This document shows, in pieces, positions 1 through 9,747 of a DNA stretch of 59,716 nucleotides. The notes below the pieces were generated by a model. That model saw only the letters and a list, made by a program, of their open reading frames with translations, made no database searches and was not told the origin of the DNA. Numbering within the stretch: the stretch's first letter is position 1; every line of letters begins with the position of its first letter. The translations under genes were made by a program, and so were the position numbers. Source of the DNA: Xanthomonas cassavae CFBP 4642 (GTDB taxonomy: Bacteria > Pseudomonadota > Gammaproteobacteria > Xanthomonadales > Xanthomonadaceae); assembly GCF_000454545.1 (NCBI RefSeq), contig NZ_CM002139.1:3217201-3276916 (forward strand), given 5' to 3'.

Positions 1-57
1 CGCAGCGCCCGGAAACGGGCATGGAAGGACGGCTGATCGTAGATCCAAGTGCGTCAT
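1..57 (-). other. possible 5' end of a gene divergent from ampR
   Basis: An ATG on the minus strand at 57 opens a reading frame that runs off the left edge after 19 codons; a second ATG in another frame at 22 is also open to the edge. AmpR regulators are normally transcribed divergently from the beta-lactamase they control, so a bla gene to the left is a reasonable inference. The few residues visible do not identify a product. Confidence 0.25.
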
Positions 58-122
58 GAGCCGGATCGGCCAGTTCGCTGGCCGTTGCGACTACTTGATC
101 AGCGTTGCCCTAATCTCTTCGC

Positions 123-995
123 ATGCCCCGCCCCCGCCTCCCGCTCAATGCCCTGCGCGCTTTCGAAGCCGCCGCGCGCCATCAAAACCTGACCCGCGCC
201 GCGAACGAGCTGTGCGTCAGCCAGGCCGCACTCAGCCACCAGATCAAGGCGCTGGAGCAGCACCTGGGCAGCAGCCTGTTCCACCGCCTGCCACGCGGCG
301 TGGCGCTGACCGACGAAGGCGCGGCGCTGGCACCGGTGCTCGGCGACGCGTTCGACCGCATTGCCGCCACTCTGGAGCGCTTTGCCGATGGCCGTTACCG
401 CGAGGTGCTCAGCGTGGGCGTGGTGGGCACCTTCGCCACCGGCTGGCTGCTGCCGCGCGTAGACGCCTTTCATGCGGCGCATCCGGAAATCGAGCTGCGC
501 CTGTCGACTCACAACAACCGCGTCGACCTTGCCGGCGAAGGCCTGGATCTGGCGATCCGTTTTGGCGACGGCGACTGGCAGGGCCAGATCGCCCATGCGC
601 TGATGGAGGCGCCGTTTGCGCCGGTGTGCGCACCCAGCATGGCGCGCAGCCTGCACGCACCGGCCGATCGGGCGCAGCTGCCGTTACTGCGCTCGTACCG
701 CCTGGACGAATGGCCGCAGTGGTTTCGCGCAGCGGGCATGGCCGAGATCGCCGCACGCGGGGCGATGTTCGATTCCTCGTTGACCCTGGCCAGCGCCGCG
801 GCAGCCGGCGCCGGCGTGGCGTTGTTGCCGCTGCCGATGTTCCGCCAGGACCTGGATGCCGGGCGCCTGGTGTGCCCGTTCCCGATCACCATCGACGCCG
901 GACGCTATTGGCTGACGCGGCTGCGCTCGCGGCCGCAGAGCGAGGCTGGGAGGAAGTTTCTTGCGTGGTTGTTGGTGGAGCAAAAGCTGGGGTGA
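123..995 (+). CDS. ampR: LysR-family regulator AmpR
   Basis: The product has 290 residues, the usual AmpR length. A LysR winged helix-turn-helix lies at about residues 5-65 (PLNALRAFEAAARHQNLTRA), followed by the inducer-binding domain. Several stretches match remembered enterobacterial AmpR closely, including GVVGTFATGWLLP, STHNNRVDLAGEGLD, LLRSYRLDEW and YWLTRLRSRP, so this is AmpR rather than a generic GcvA-type LysR protein. AmpR senses cell-wall muropeptides and UDP-MurNAc-pentapeptide and controls a divergent beta-lactamase gene. The 122 bases upstream would hold that divergent promoter, but the target gene is outside the window. The downstream gene is convergent, so this one is probably monocistronic. 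Confidence 0.85.
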   Translation: MPRPRLPLNALRAFEAAARHQNLTRAANELCVSQAALSHQIKALEQHLGSSLFHRLPRGVALTDEGAALAPVLGDAFDRIAATLERFADGRYREVLSVGVVGTFATGWLLPRVDAFHAAHPEIELRLSTHNNRVDLAGEGLDLAIRFGDGDWQGQIAHALMEAPFAPVCAPSMARSLHAPADRAQLPLLRSYRLDEWPQWFRAAGMAEIAARGAMFDSSLTLASAAAAGAGVALLPLPMFRQDLDAGRLVCPFPITIDAGRYWLTRLRSRPQSEAGRKFLAWLLVEQKLG

Positions 996-1104
996 CGTTG
1001 GATGCGTTGCAGTGGTGATTGCCTGCGTGCACTCGACACAGCCTCTCTTGGGAGATGGCGACGCCGCACCTCACCTGGCCTCTCCATCAAAATGGCTGTC
1101 TTTC

Positions 1105-1233
1105 GCCGTACCCTCACCCCAACCCATCTCCCGCAGGCAGAGGGGCATTAGTCACCAGCGCTACGGCTTGCTCCCTTCTCCCGGTGGGAGAAGGTGGCGC
1201 GTAGCGCCGGATGAGGATACGGGCGCGAAGCGC
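1105..1233. repeat. dispersed palindromic repeat, copy A
   Basis: The 314-base gap between ampR and the convergent ABC-F gene holds a composite repeat. It begins GCCGTACCCTCACCCCAACC, contains the inverted pair CTTCTCCCGGTGGGAGAAG, and ends with GGATGAGG-type sequence. Related sequence recurs at 2205-2251, 42285-42346 and 42436-42566. Such elements are common between Xanthomonas genes; here it could act as an RNA hairpin between the two convergent transcripts. I see no gene in the gap. Confidence 0.7.
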
Positions 1234-1309
1234 ACTTCCGTCACCTTCGAGCTCTAGGCATCATCGATCGACAGGCACCGTCACCGGCCCCATCATCGCG
1301 TCCCCGCTC

Positions 1310-3223
<1,914 letters not shown>

Positions 3224-3404
3224 TGATGAACAATCCGATAGAACGAAAAGGAATGAGCAGATGAGCAGCACTCCTGCGACGCCATTCTAGCGTTAACGAA
3301 TAATTAGCGCCTTCAGGTTGGACAACACGTGCGCGTCGCACGACCGTGATCGCCACCCGCCCAGTCTAGTTGGCCCCGCTCGGGCTGCCGTTATCGGAGT
3401 TGTC

Positions 3405-5786
3405 ATGCACATCCCCCCTTCCGCGCTTGCGACCACCGTGGTCGCTGCACTGCTTGCCTCTCCCGCCCAGGCCCAGACCGCCGCGCCGGCCAGCACCGCC
3501 AACACCCTGGATACGGTGATCGTCACCGGCACCCGCGTCTCCGACCGCACCGTGGCCGAATCGCAGTCGCCGATCGACATCATCAGCGCCGAGTCGCTGC
3601 AGGCCACCGGCACCCCCGAGCTGGCGACCGCGCTGGCGCGCGCCCTGCCCTCGCTGAACTTCCCGCGCCCGGCGCTGAGCGACGGCACCAGCGCGATCCG
3701 CCCCGCGCAGCTGCGCGGCCTGTCGCCGGACCAGGTCCTGGTGCTGGTCAACGGCAAGCGCCGCCACACCTCCTCGCTGCTCAACCTCAACGGCACCATC
3801 GGCCGTGGCGCCGCTGCGGTGGACCTGAACACCATTCCGGTGGCCGCCATCGCGCGGGTGGAAGTGCTGCGCGACGGCGCCTCGGCGCAGTACGGCTCCG
3901 ATGCCATCGCCGGCGTGGTCAACATCGTGCTCAAGGGCGCGGAGAAGGGCGGCAGCCTGCAGGCCGGCTTCGGCCAGTACTCGGCCGGCGACGGCAACAA
4001 CTACGAGCTGTCCGGCGACACCGGCGTGGCCTATGGCAACGAGCGCGGCTGGCTGCACGCGGCGGCCCAGCTCAACCAGCAGGACCCGACCGACCGCGCA
4101 CGCGGCTATGCCGGCGCGCCCAGCGTCTCGCAGCCGGCCGTGGGACAGAAGGCGTTCAAGATCGGCGACCCGGACGTCAATGCGCAGGCTGCCTCGCTCA
4201 CTACCGAATACCAGTTCAGCGATGCCGTCACCGGCTACGCCTTCGCCACCGCCAGCAACCGCGACATCACCTCGTTCGCGTTCTTCCGTGCGCCGGGCAG
4301 CAGCCAGAACATCCTGTCGGTCTACCCGCAGGGCTTTTTGCCGGAGATCCAGAGCTACGCCAAGGACCGCTCGCTGGTGGCCGGCGTGCGCGGCTCCACC
4401 GCCGGCGGCTGGGACTGGGATGCCAGCTACAACTACGGCTACAACCGCATCGACTTCCACACCCGCAACACGCTCAACGTAAGCCTGGGGCCGACCTCGT
4501 CCATGTCGTTCTACGACGGCGCGCTGGAGACCACGCAGAACATCGTCAACCTGGACGTCAAGCGCGGTTTCGACTGGGGCCTGGCGTATCCGGTAACCGT
4601 GGCCTTCGGTGCCGAATACCGCAACGAAAAGTGGAATCAGTCGCCGGGCGAAGTGGGCTCGTATTTCCAGGCTGGCACGCTGGCCGGCGGCGCCCAGGGC
4701 TTTGGCGGATTCGCACCCAGCGTATCCGGGCAGTATTCGCGCGACAGCTACGCGTTGTACGCCGACATCGAGGCCGACTTCACCGACAAGTTCTCCGCCG
4801 GGCTTGCCGGGCGCTATGAGGACTACAGCGATTTCGGCAGCCAGGCCTCGGGCAAGGCGTCGGCGCGCTATGCGTTTACCGACAAGATCGCGCTGCGCGG
4901 CACGGTGGCTTCGGGCTTTCGCGCACCGTCGTTGGCGCAGCAGTATTTCCAGTCCACCAGCACCACCTTTCTGGCCGGCAACCCGAACCCGTTCGAGATC
5001 CGCACCTTCCCGGCCGACAGCAACGTGGCGCGCGCCTTCGGTGCCGAACCGCTGGATGCGGAAACCTCGCTGTCCTACAGCCTGGGCCTGGTGCTGCAAC
5101 CCACCGATGCGCTCTACCTCACCGTGGATGCGTACCAGATCGATGTGGACGACCGCATCGTGCTGTCGTCCAACCTCACCGGTACCGGCGTGCGTACGCT
5201 GCTGGAGTCGCAGGGCATCTTCGGCATCAACGGCGGGCGCTACTTCACCAATGCGGTGGATACGCGCACGCGTGGCGTGGACGTGGTGGGCAGCTACCGC
5301 TGGCAGCTGGCCGCCAGCAGCGTGGACCTGACGGCCGGTTACAACTACTCGGAAACCGAAGTGCGCCGCGTGGCGGCCAACCCGGCGGCGCTGTCGGCCA
5401 ACGGGCTGAGCCTGGAGCGCATCGATCGCACCGAGCGTGGCCGCATCGAAGAAGGCTTTCCGCGCGACAAGTTCCTCGTCAACGGCAGCTGGAATTCAGA
5501 GCACTGGACGCTGGCCCTGGGTGCGACGCGCTACGGCAAGTACAGCACGCGCCCGGCCGCGGCGATCAACGACCAGACCTTCGGCGCCAAGTGGGTGGTG
5601 GATGCATCGGCCAGCTACAAGGTGGACCGCTGGACGCTCACCCTGGGCGCAGACAACCTGCTGGACGAATACCCGGACGAGAACAACTTCGCCAACTCCA
5701 CCAGCGGGCAATTCCCGTACAGCAACCTGTCGCCGTTCGGCTTCAATGGTGCGTATGTGTACGGGCGCATCAACTACCGCTGGTAA
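3405..5786 (+). CDS. TonB-dependent outer-membrane receptor 1
   Basis: The product has 793 residues. A signal peptide ends near ASPAQA at residue 23, a TonB-box-like stretch follows (LDTVIVTGTR), then a plug domain (about residues 50-180, with QLRGLSPDQVLVLVNGKRRH and VEVLRDGASAQYGSDAIAG) and a C-terminal beta-barrel ending in aromatic YGRINYRW, as outer-membrane proteins do. The ATG at 3405 is chosen because GGAG precedes it by a few bases and the signal peptide starts there; upstream in-frame codons give no signal sequence. It is the first of three closely related receptors. Such proteins import siderophores, vitamins, sugars or peptides with TonB-ExbBD energy; the substrate cannot be read from the sequence. 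Confidence 0.9.
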   Translation: MHIPPSALATTVVAALLASPAQAQTAAPASTANTLDTVIVTGTRVSDRTVAESQSPIDIISAESLQATGTPELATALARALPSLNFPRPALSDGTSAIRPAQLRGLSPDQVLVLVNGKRRHTSSLLNLNGTIGRGAAAVDLNTIPVAAIARVEVLRDGASAQYGSDAIAGVVNIVLKGAEKGGSLQAGFGQYSAGDGNNYELSGDTGVAYGNERGWLHAAAQLNQQDPTDRARGYAGAPSVSQPAVGQKAFKIGDPDVNAQAASLTTEYQFSDAVTGYAFATASNRDITSFAFFRAPGSSQNILSVYPQGFLPEIQSYAKDRSLVAGVRGSTAGGWDWDASYNYGYNRIDFHTRNTLNVSLGPTSSMSFYDGALETTQNIVNLDVKRGFDWGLAYPVTVAFGAEYRNEKWNQSPGEVGSYFQAGTLAGGAQGFGGFAPSVSGQYSRDSYALYADIEADFTDKFSAGLAGRYEDYSDFGSQASGKASARYAFTDKIALRGTVASGFRAPSLAQQYFQSTSTTFLAGNPNPFEIRTFPADSNVARAFGAEPLDAETSLSYSLGLVLQPTDALYLTVDAYQIDVDDRIVLSSNLTGTGVRTLLESQGIFGINGGRYFTNAVDTRTRGVDVVGSYRWQLAASSVDLTAGYNYSETEVRRVAANPAALSANGLSLERIDRTERGRIEEGFPRDKFLVNGSWNSEHWTLALGATRYGKYSTRPAAAINDQTFGAKWVVDASASYKVDRWTLTLGADNLLDEYPDENNFANSTSGQFPYSNLSPFGFNGAYVYGRINYRW

Positions 5787-5833
5787 GCGCTGCGTCCTTG
5801 CAGAGGCGCTGCGCAATTGGCTGATGCAGTCGT

Positions 5834-5860
5834 GAGGTCGGTGGCGGGGGTGCCGACCTC
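5834..5860 (+). terminator. weak hairpin after receptor 1
   Basis: The 8-base inverted repeat GAGGTCGG / CCGACCTC with an 11-base loop starts 48 bases after the receptor stop codon. There is no T-run after it, so termination here is only possible. Confidence 0.3.
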
Positions 5861-6347
5861 GGCGTGGGCCAGCTACGGGTGATGACGTGCGTTGTGGGTG
5901 CGGCTTCACGCGGCGCGCGGGCGTGAAACGCGTCATCTGCCGAGTTGTTCGTTCGTCGGTGCCTGGCTGGGGCAACGCCAGCCTGGGCACACGATCAACG
6001 CCTGCACGCCCTGCATAACCACCACGCCCGTTCTGATGATCGCACACTGGATTTCAGCCCATGCGTGCGTGTTGCATCGGCAGCGCGCACGTTGCGCCAC
6101 ACGCCCCGGCCCGCCCGGGGCGTGTGCGTTGGGTTGCGTATCCACCACGCGCATGCAACCGAACACGACCGAACGTATGGACAGCGTACCTGCTGCCGCG
6201 ATCACCAGGCGCTGCAGTCACCCGCATCCTGACAGGCCCGCCTGCCGCCAGCCATCCCGCACGGCACAGACCGCGCCAATGCTCATGACAACGCCTGCGC
6301 CGGCTCCGTGGTATCACGCCAGTTCCTGTCCTTGTCCGAGCATTCAG
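5861..6347. other. non-coding gap with one strong hairpin
   Basis: No convincing gene is present between receptor 1 and the VOC gene. The only structure I see is a perfect 12-base stem with a 5-base loop at 6098-6126 (CACACGCCCCGG / CCGGGGCGTGTG). It lacks a T-tract on either strand. Open frames across this stretch have atypical composition and no family features. Confidence 0.5.
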
Positions 6348-6773
6348 ATGGAAGCATCGCAGTTGAGCCGTGGCCGCCTGATCGATCATCTGCATCTGGT
6401 GGTGCAGGACCTGCCGGCAAGCCGGCGTTTTTATCAGGCCGTGCTCGACGTGCTAGGCGTGCCGATCGGCGGCGAAGGCGAAGGATTCTTCTGGGCCGAC
6501 GAACTGTTCGTGTCCGACCGCGACACCGTGGCGCAGGGCGTACTGACCGGCCGCCATCACCTGGCCTTCCAGGCCCGCGATGTCGCCATGGTGCATGCCT
6601 TCCATCAGGCTGCGCTGGCGCACGGCGGTCGCGACAACGGCGCACCGGGCCTGCGCCCGTATCACCCCAGCTATTACGCCGCCTTCGTGCTTGATCCGGA
6701 TGGCAACAATATCGAAGTGGTTTTTCATGGTCCTGCGCAACGCAGCGCCGTTGCGGTGCAGATCACGTTTTGA
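6348..6773 (+). CDS. VOC-fold (glyoxalase/bleomycin-resistance-like) protein
   Basis: The product has 141 residues, right for a one-module VOC protein. The N-terminal strand IDHLHLVVQDLPASRRFYQ carries the usual first metal-ligand His, a middle HHLAFQARD supplies another His, and the C-terminal LDPDGNNIEVVFH carries the typical Glu. These proteins bind a divalent metal and act as lyases, dioxygenases, isomerases or antibiotic-binding proteins; the substrate is unknown here. The frame is open further upstream, but homology-like sequence starts just after the ATG at 6348, so that start is used; the ribosome site is poor. It sits between two TonB-dependent receptors on the same strand. Confidence 0.8.
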   Translation: MEASQLSRGRLIDHLHLVVQDLPASRRFYQAVLDVLGVPIGGEGEGFFWADELFVSDRDTVAQGVLTGRHHLAFQARDVAMVHAFHQAALAHGGRDNGAPGLRPYHPSYYAAFVLDPDGNNIEVVFHGPAQRSAVAVQITF

Positions 6774-6906
6774 TGCACAACTTTCATAACTGGTATCGAT
6801 GCCCAAAATGGGGCAAGGCGGTCCGTTGCTCCAGTTAAGAAAATGCAATCCACGCCTCACTTTGGTGCACGATGACAACGTTGGCACAAGCATACGTTCA
6901 ATGACA

Positions 6907-6957
6907 GTTGCATGCGCAACATAACCAAAATTTGACATACGGTTACGCGTGGTTAAT
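6907..6957 (+). promoter_or_regulatory. candidate promoter and inverted repeat before receptor 2
   Basis: The AT-rich 273-base gap before receptor 2 has a good -35 hexamer TTGACA at 6932-6937, followed about 16 bases later by a weak -10-like TTAATG/TAATGG. Just upstream, GTTGC-ATGC-GCAAC at 6907-6920 is a small inverted repeat that could be an operator. This rests on pattern only. Confidence 0.35.
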
Positions 6958-7046
6958 GGTTGAGAACGCACCGCAGGTGCCGCAACAGACGCGGCCTGGG
7001 AGGGGCCCCTGCGCTGCATCCGTTCCCCACTCGGAGTCGTCACCGC

Positions 7047-9434
7047 ATGAATTGCAAGTCCAGTCCACTCGCAGTCGCTGTTGTTGTTGCCTTGTCGTTT
7101 TCTGCATCAACCGCAGTCGCGCAGTCGCAGGCTCCCGCCCAGAAAACCCTCGACACGCTGATCGTCACCGGCACCCGCGTGGCGGACCGCACCGTGGCTG
7201 AATCTGCATCGCCGATCGACATCATCTCGCCACAGGCACTGGAATCGACCGGCACCACCGAGTTGGCGACCGCGCTGTCACGCGCAATTCCCTCGCTCAA
7301 TTTCCCCCGCCCGGCCATCTCCGACGGCTCGGACGCGGTGCGCCCGGCGCAGCTGCGCGGCCTCTCGCCCGATCAGGTGCTGGTGTTGGTCAACGGCAAG
7401 CGCTATCACAGCACCGCACTGATCAATCTCAACGACACTCAGGGCCGCGGGTCCTCGCCGGCCGATCTCAACACCATTCCGATCGCGGCGGTGGAGCGCA
7501 TCGAGGTGCTGCGCGATGGCGCGTCGGCGCAATACGGATCGGACGCAATTGCCGGCGTGATCAACGTGGTGCTCAAGGGCAGCGGCGAAGGCGGCAGCCT
7601 CAATGGCCGTTATGGCAAGTACAGCGCCGGCGATGGCGAGCAGTACCAGCTGTCCGGCGATGCCGGCTTCAGCTTCGCCGGCACCGGCAAGGTACACCTG
7701 GCCGCGCAGGCCGGGCATTCGGACCAGACCAACCGCGCACTGCCGTTCGGCGGCCGCGTGGAGCAGCGCTACGGCGATCCGGACATCGACCAGGGCGCGA
7801 TCTCCTTCAATGGCGAATACAGCCCCACCGACTACCTGACCTTCTACTCGTTCGGCATGGTCAGCCGCCGCGAAGTGCTCTCCAACGGCTATTTCCGCTT
7901 TGCCGGCGATAACCGCAACCGCCCGGAAATCTATCCGGACGGCTTCCTGCCGCAGATCTACAACGTCAGCAAGGACGTGTCGTGGGTGGGCGGCTTGAAG
8001 ACCTCCACCGAAGGCGGCTTGAACATCGACCTGAGCTACAACTACGGCCAGAACAATCTCAGCTTCGATGTGCGCAACAGCTTGAACAACAGCCTGGGCC
8101 TGGCCAGCCCGACCGACTTCCATGCCGGTACGCTGGAAGTGACCCAGAACGTGCTCAATGCCGACTTCACCAAGACGCTCGACTGGGGCCTGGCGTATCC
8201 GGTCACGCTGGCCTTCGGTGCGGAATGGCGCGGCGAGAAGTTCAACCAGTCGCCGGGCGATGCCGCGTCTTCGGCCAACGGCGGCATTCCATCGGCCAAT
8301 GGCGCATTGATTCCGGGCGCGCAGGTGTTCCCGGGCTTCAAGCTCTCCGATGCCGGGTACTACAACCGCAACAGCCATTCGGCGTATGTGGACCTGGAAG
8401 CGGATCTGACCGAAAAGCTTTCGGCCGGCCTGGCCGGGCGCTACGAGAAGTACAGCGACTTCGGCGACACCGCCACCGGCAAGCTGTCGCTGCGCTATGC
8501 CTTCACCGACAAGGTGGCGCTGCGTGCCACCGCCTCCACCGGTTTCCGTGCGCCGTCGTTGCAGCAGCAGAACTTCCAGTCGATCGCCACCCAGTTCCTC
8601 AACGTGGCCCAGCCCAACGGCACGGTCACCGCGATCCCGTTCGAGATCGGCACCTTCCGTACCGACAATCCGGCCGCGATCGCACTCGGCGCCGAACCGC
8701 TCAAGGCCGAAGAATCCAAGAACTACGGGCTGGGCGTGGTGTTGCAGCCAGTCGAAAACCTGTACATCACCATCGATGCCTACCGGATCGATATCGATGA
8801 CCGCATCGTGCTGTCGGAGAATCTCACGTCCACCGCGGCGCGCAATTATCTGCAGGCCAACGGCTTCCCGGGCATCGGTGGCGGGCGCTACTTCACCAAC
8901 GCGGTGGACACCAAGACCCAGGGCATGGATGCGGTCGGCACCTATCGCTGGAACCTGGACGGCGGCAGCGCGGAGCTGACCTCCGGCTACAACTACAACA
9001 AGACCGAAGTGGAACGGATCGCCGACAACCCGGCAGCGCTGGAAGCGATCGATCCGGGCGCGGTGCGCATCGGCCGCGCGGAGCTGGGCCGCATCACCGA
9101 AGGCACACCGCGCGACAAGTTCTTCCTGGGCGGCACCTGGTCGCCGGGCAACTGGTCGTTCACCGGCACCGCCACACGCTGGGGCGAGTTCAGCACCTTC
9201 GGCACCAACGCCGGCAGCGACCAGACCTATGCGGCCAAATGGACGCTGGACCTTGCCGCGTCCTACACGTTGGACGACTGGAACTTCACCATCGGCGGCG
9301 ACAACGTGCTCAACGAGTATCCCGACCGTCAGGAAGCCGGCCTGGGCACGCGCACCTACCTGCCCTACAGCAGCGCCTCGCCGTTCGGTTTCAACGGTGC
9401 GCTGGTGTACGCCAACGTGAGCTACAAGTGGTAA
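7047..9434 (+). CDS. TonB-dependent outer-membrane receptor 2
   Basis: The product has 795 residues and is a close paralogue of receptor 1 along its length. The signal peptide ends near STAVAQ, the TonB-box-like segment is LDTLIVTGTR, and the plug shares QLRGLSPDQVLVLVNGKRYH and VLRDGASAQYGSDAIAG. The barrel ends in VYANVSYKW with a terminal Trp. The ATG at 7047 starts the signal peptide and has GGAG about ten bases upstream; upstream codons add no membrane-targeting sequence. Differences from receptor 1 concentrate in barrel loops, which fits a related but different ligand. It has its own long AT-rich upstream region, so it may be expressed independently of receptor 1. Confidence 0.9.
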   Translation: MNCKSSPLAVAVVVALSFSASTAVAQSQAPAQKTLDTLIVTGTRVADRTVAESASPIDIISPQALESTGTTELATALSRAIPSLNFPRPAISDGSDAVRPAQLRGLSPDQVLVLVNGKRYHSTALINLNDTQGRGSSPADLNTIPIAAVERIEVLRDGASAQYGSDAIAGVINVVLKGSGEGGSLNGRYGKYSAGDGEQYQLSGDAGFSFAGTGKVHLAAQAGHSDQTNRALPFGGRVEQRYGDPDIDQGAISFNGEYSPTDYLTFYSFGMVSRREVLSNGYFRFAGDNRNRPEIYPDGFLPQIYNVSKDVSWVGGLKTSTEGGLNIDLSYNYGQNNLSFDVRNSLNNSLGLASPTDFHAGTLEVTQNVLNADFTKTLDWGLAYPVTLAFGAEWRGEKFNQSPGDAASSANGGIPSANGALIPGAQVFPGFKLSDAGYYNRNSHSAYVDLEADLTEKLSAGLAGRYEKYSDFGDTATGKLSLRYAFTDKVALRATASTGFRAPSLQQQNFQSIATQFLNVAQPNGTVTAIPFEIGTFRTDNPAAIALGAEPLKAEESKNYGLGVVLQPVENLYITIDAYRIDIDDRIVLSENLTSTAARNYLQANGFPGIGGGRYFTNAVDTKTQGMDAVGTYRWNLDGGSAELTSGYNYNKTEVERIADNPAALEAIDPGAVRIGRAELGRITEGTPRDKFFLGGTWSPGNWSFTGTATRWGEFSTFGTNAGSDQTYAAKWTLDLAASYTLDDWNFTIGGDNVLNEYPDRQEAGLGTRTYLPYSSASPFGFNGALVYANVSYKW

Positions 9435-9539
9435 ATCGCCGCGTGCCGGTCGGCAGCGACCGGAACGTCGATCGCCTCGTCCCGCCTCGTTGAAGCGAGG
9501 CAGCACGCACCGCAGCATCGCTCGCCCTTTCCGATTGTC

Positions 9540-9568
9540 GCGAAGGGGCGAGCTCCCCCTTCTTTCGC
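9540..9568 (+). terminator. possible hairpin in the gap between receptors 2 and 3
   Basis: The 313-base gap 9435-9747 has no gene. It contains AAGGGG / CCCCTT around a 7-base loop, with an outer GCG/CGC pair interrupted by a bulge. No clear T-run follows, so it may be a weak terminator for receptor 2 or incidental. Confidence 0.3.
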
Positions 9569-9747
9569 AAGGATGCGCCACGCAGCAGACACTGCGTTGC
9601 AGTCTGCTGTCTTGCTGTGCACGTCGCCTTGCCAGCGCACACGCGCTGCGCGCAGGCAACCCGGATCACGCAGTCCGCCGTCGTCTTCCCCCGGCAACAC
9701 GCGCAGCGCATCGCTGCGTCCACCATCCCCTTTGAGTCTCCATTCCC

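Noticed and set aside
6054..6395. Short open frames on both strands between receptor 1 and the VOC gene
   Set aside because: They have no ribosome sites, no conserved features and biased shadow-like composition.
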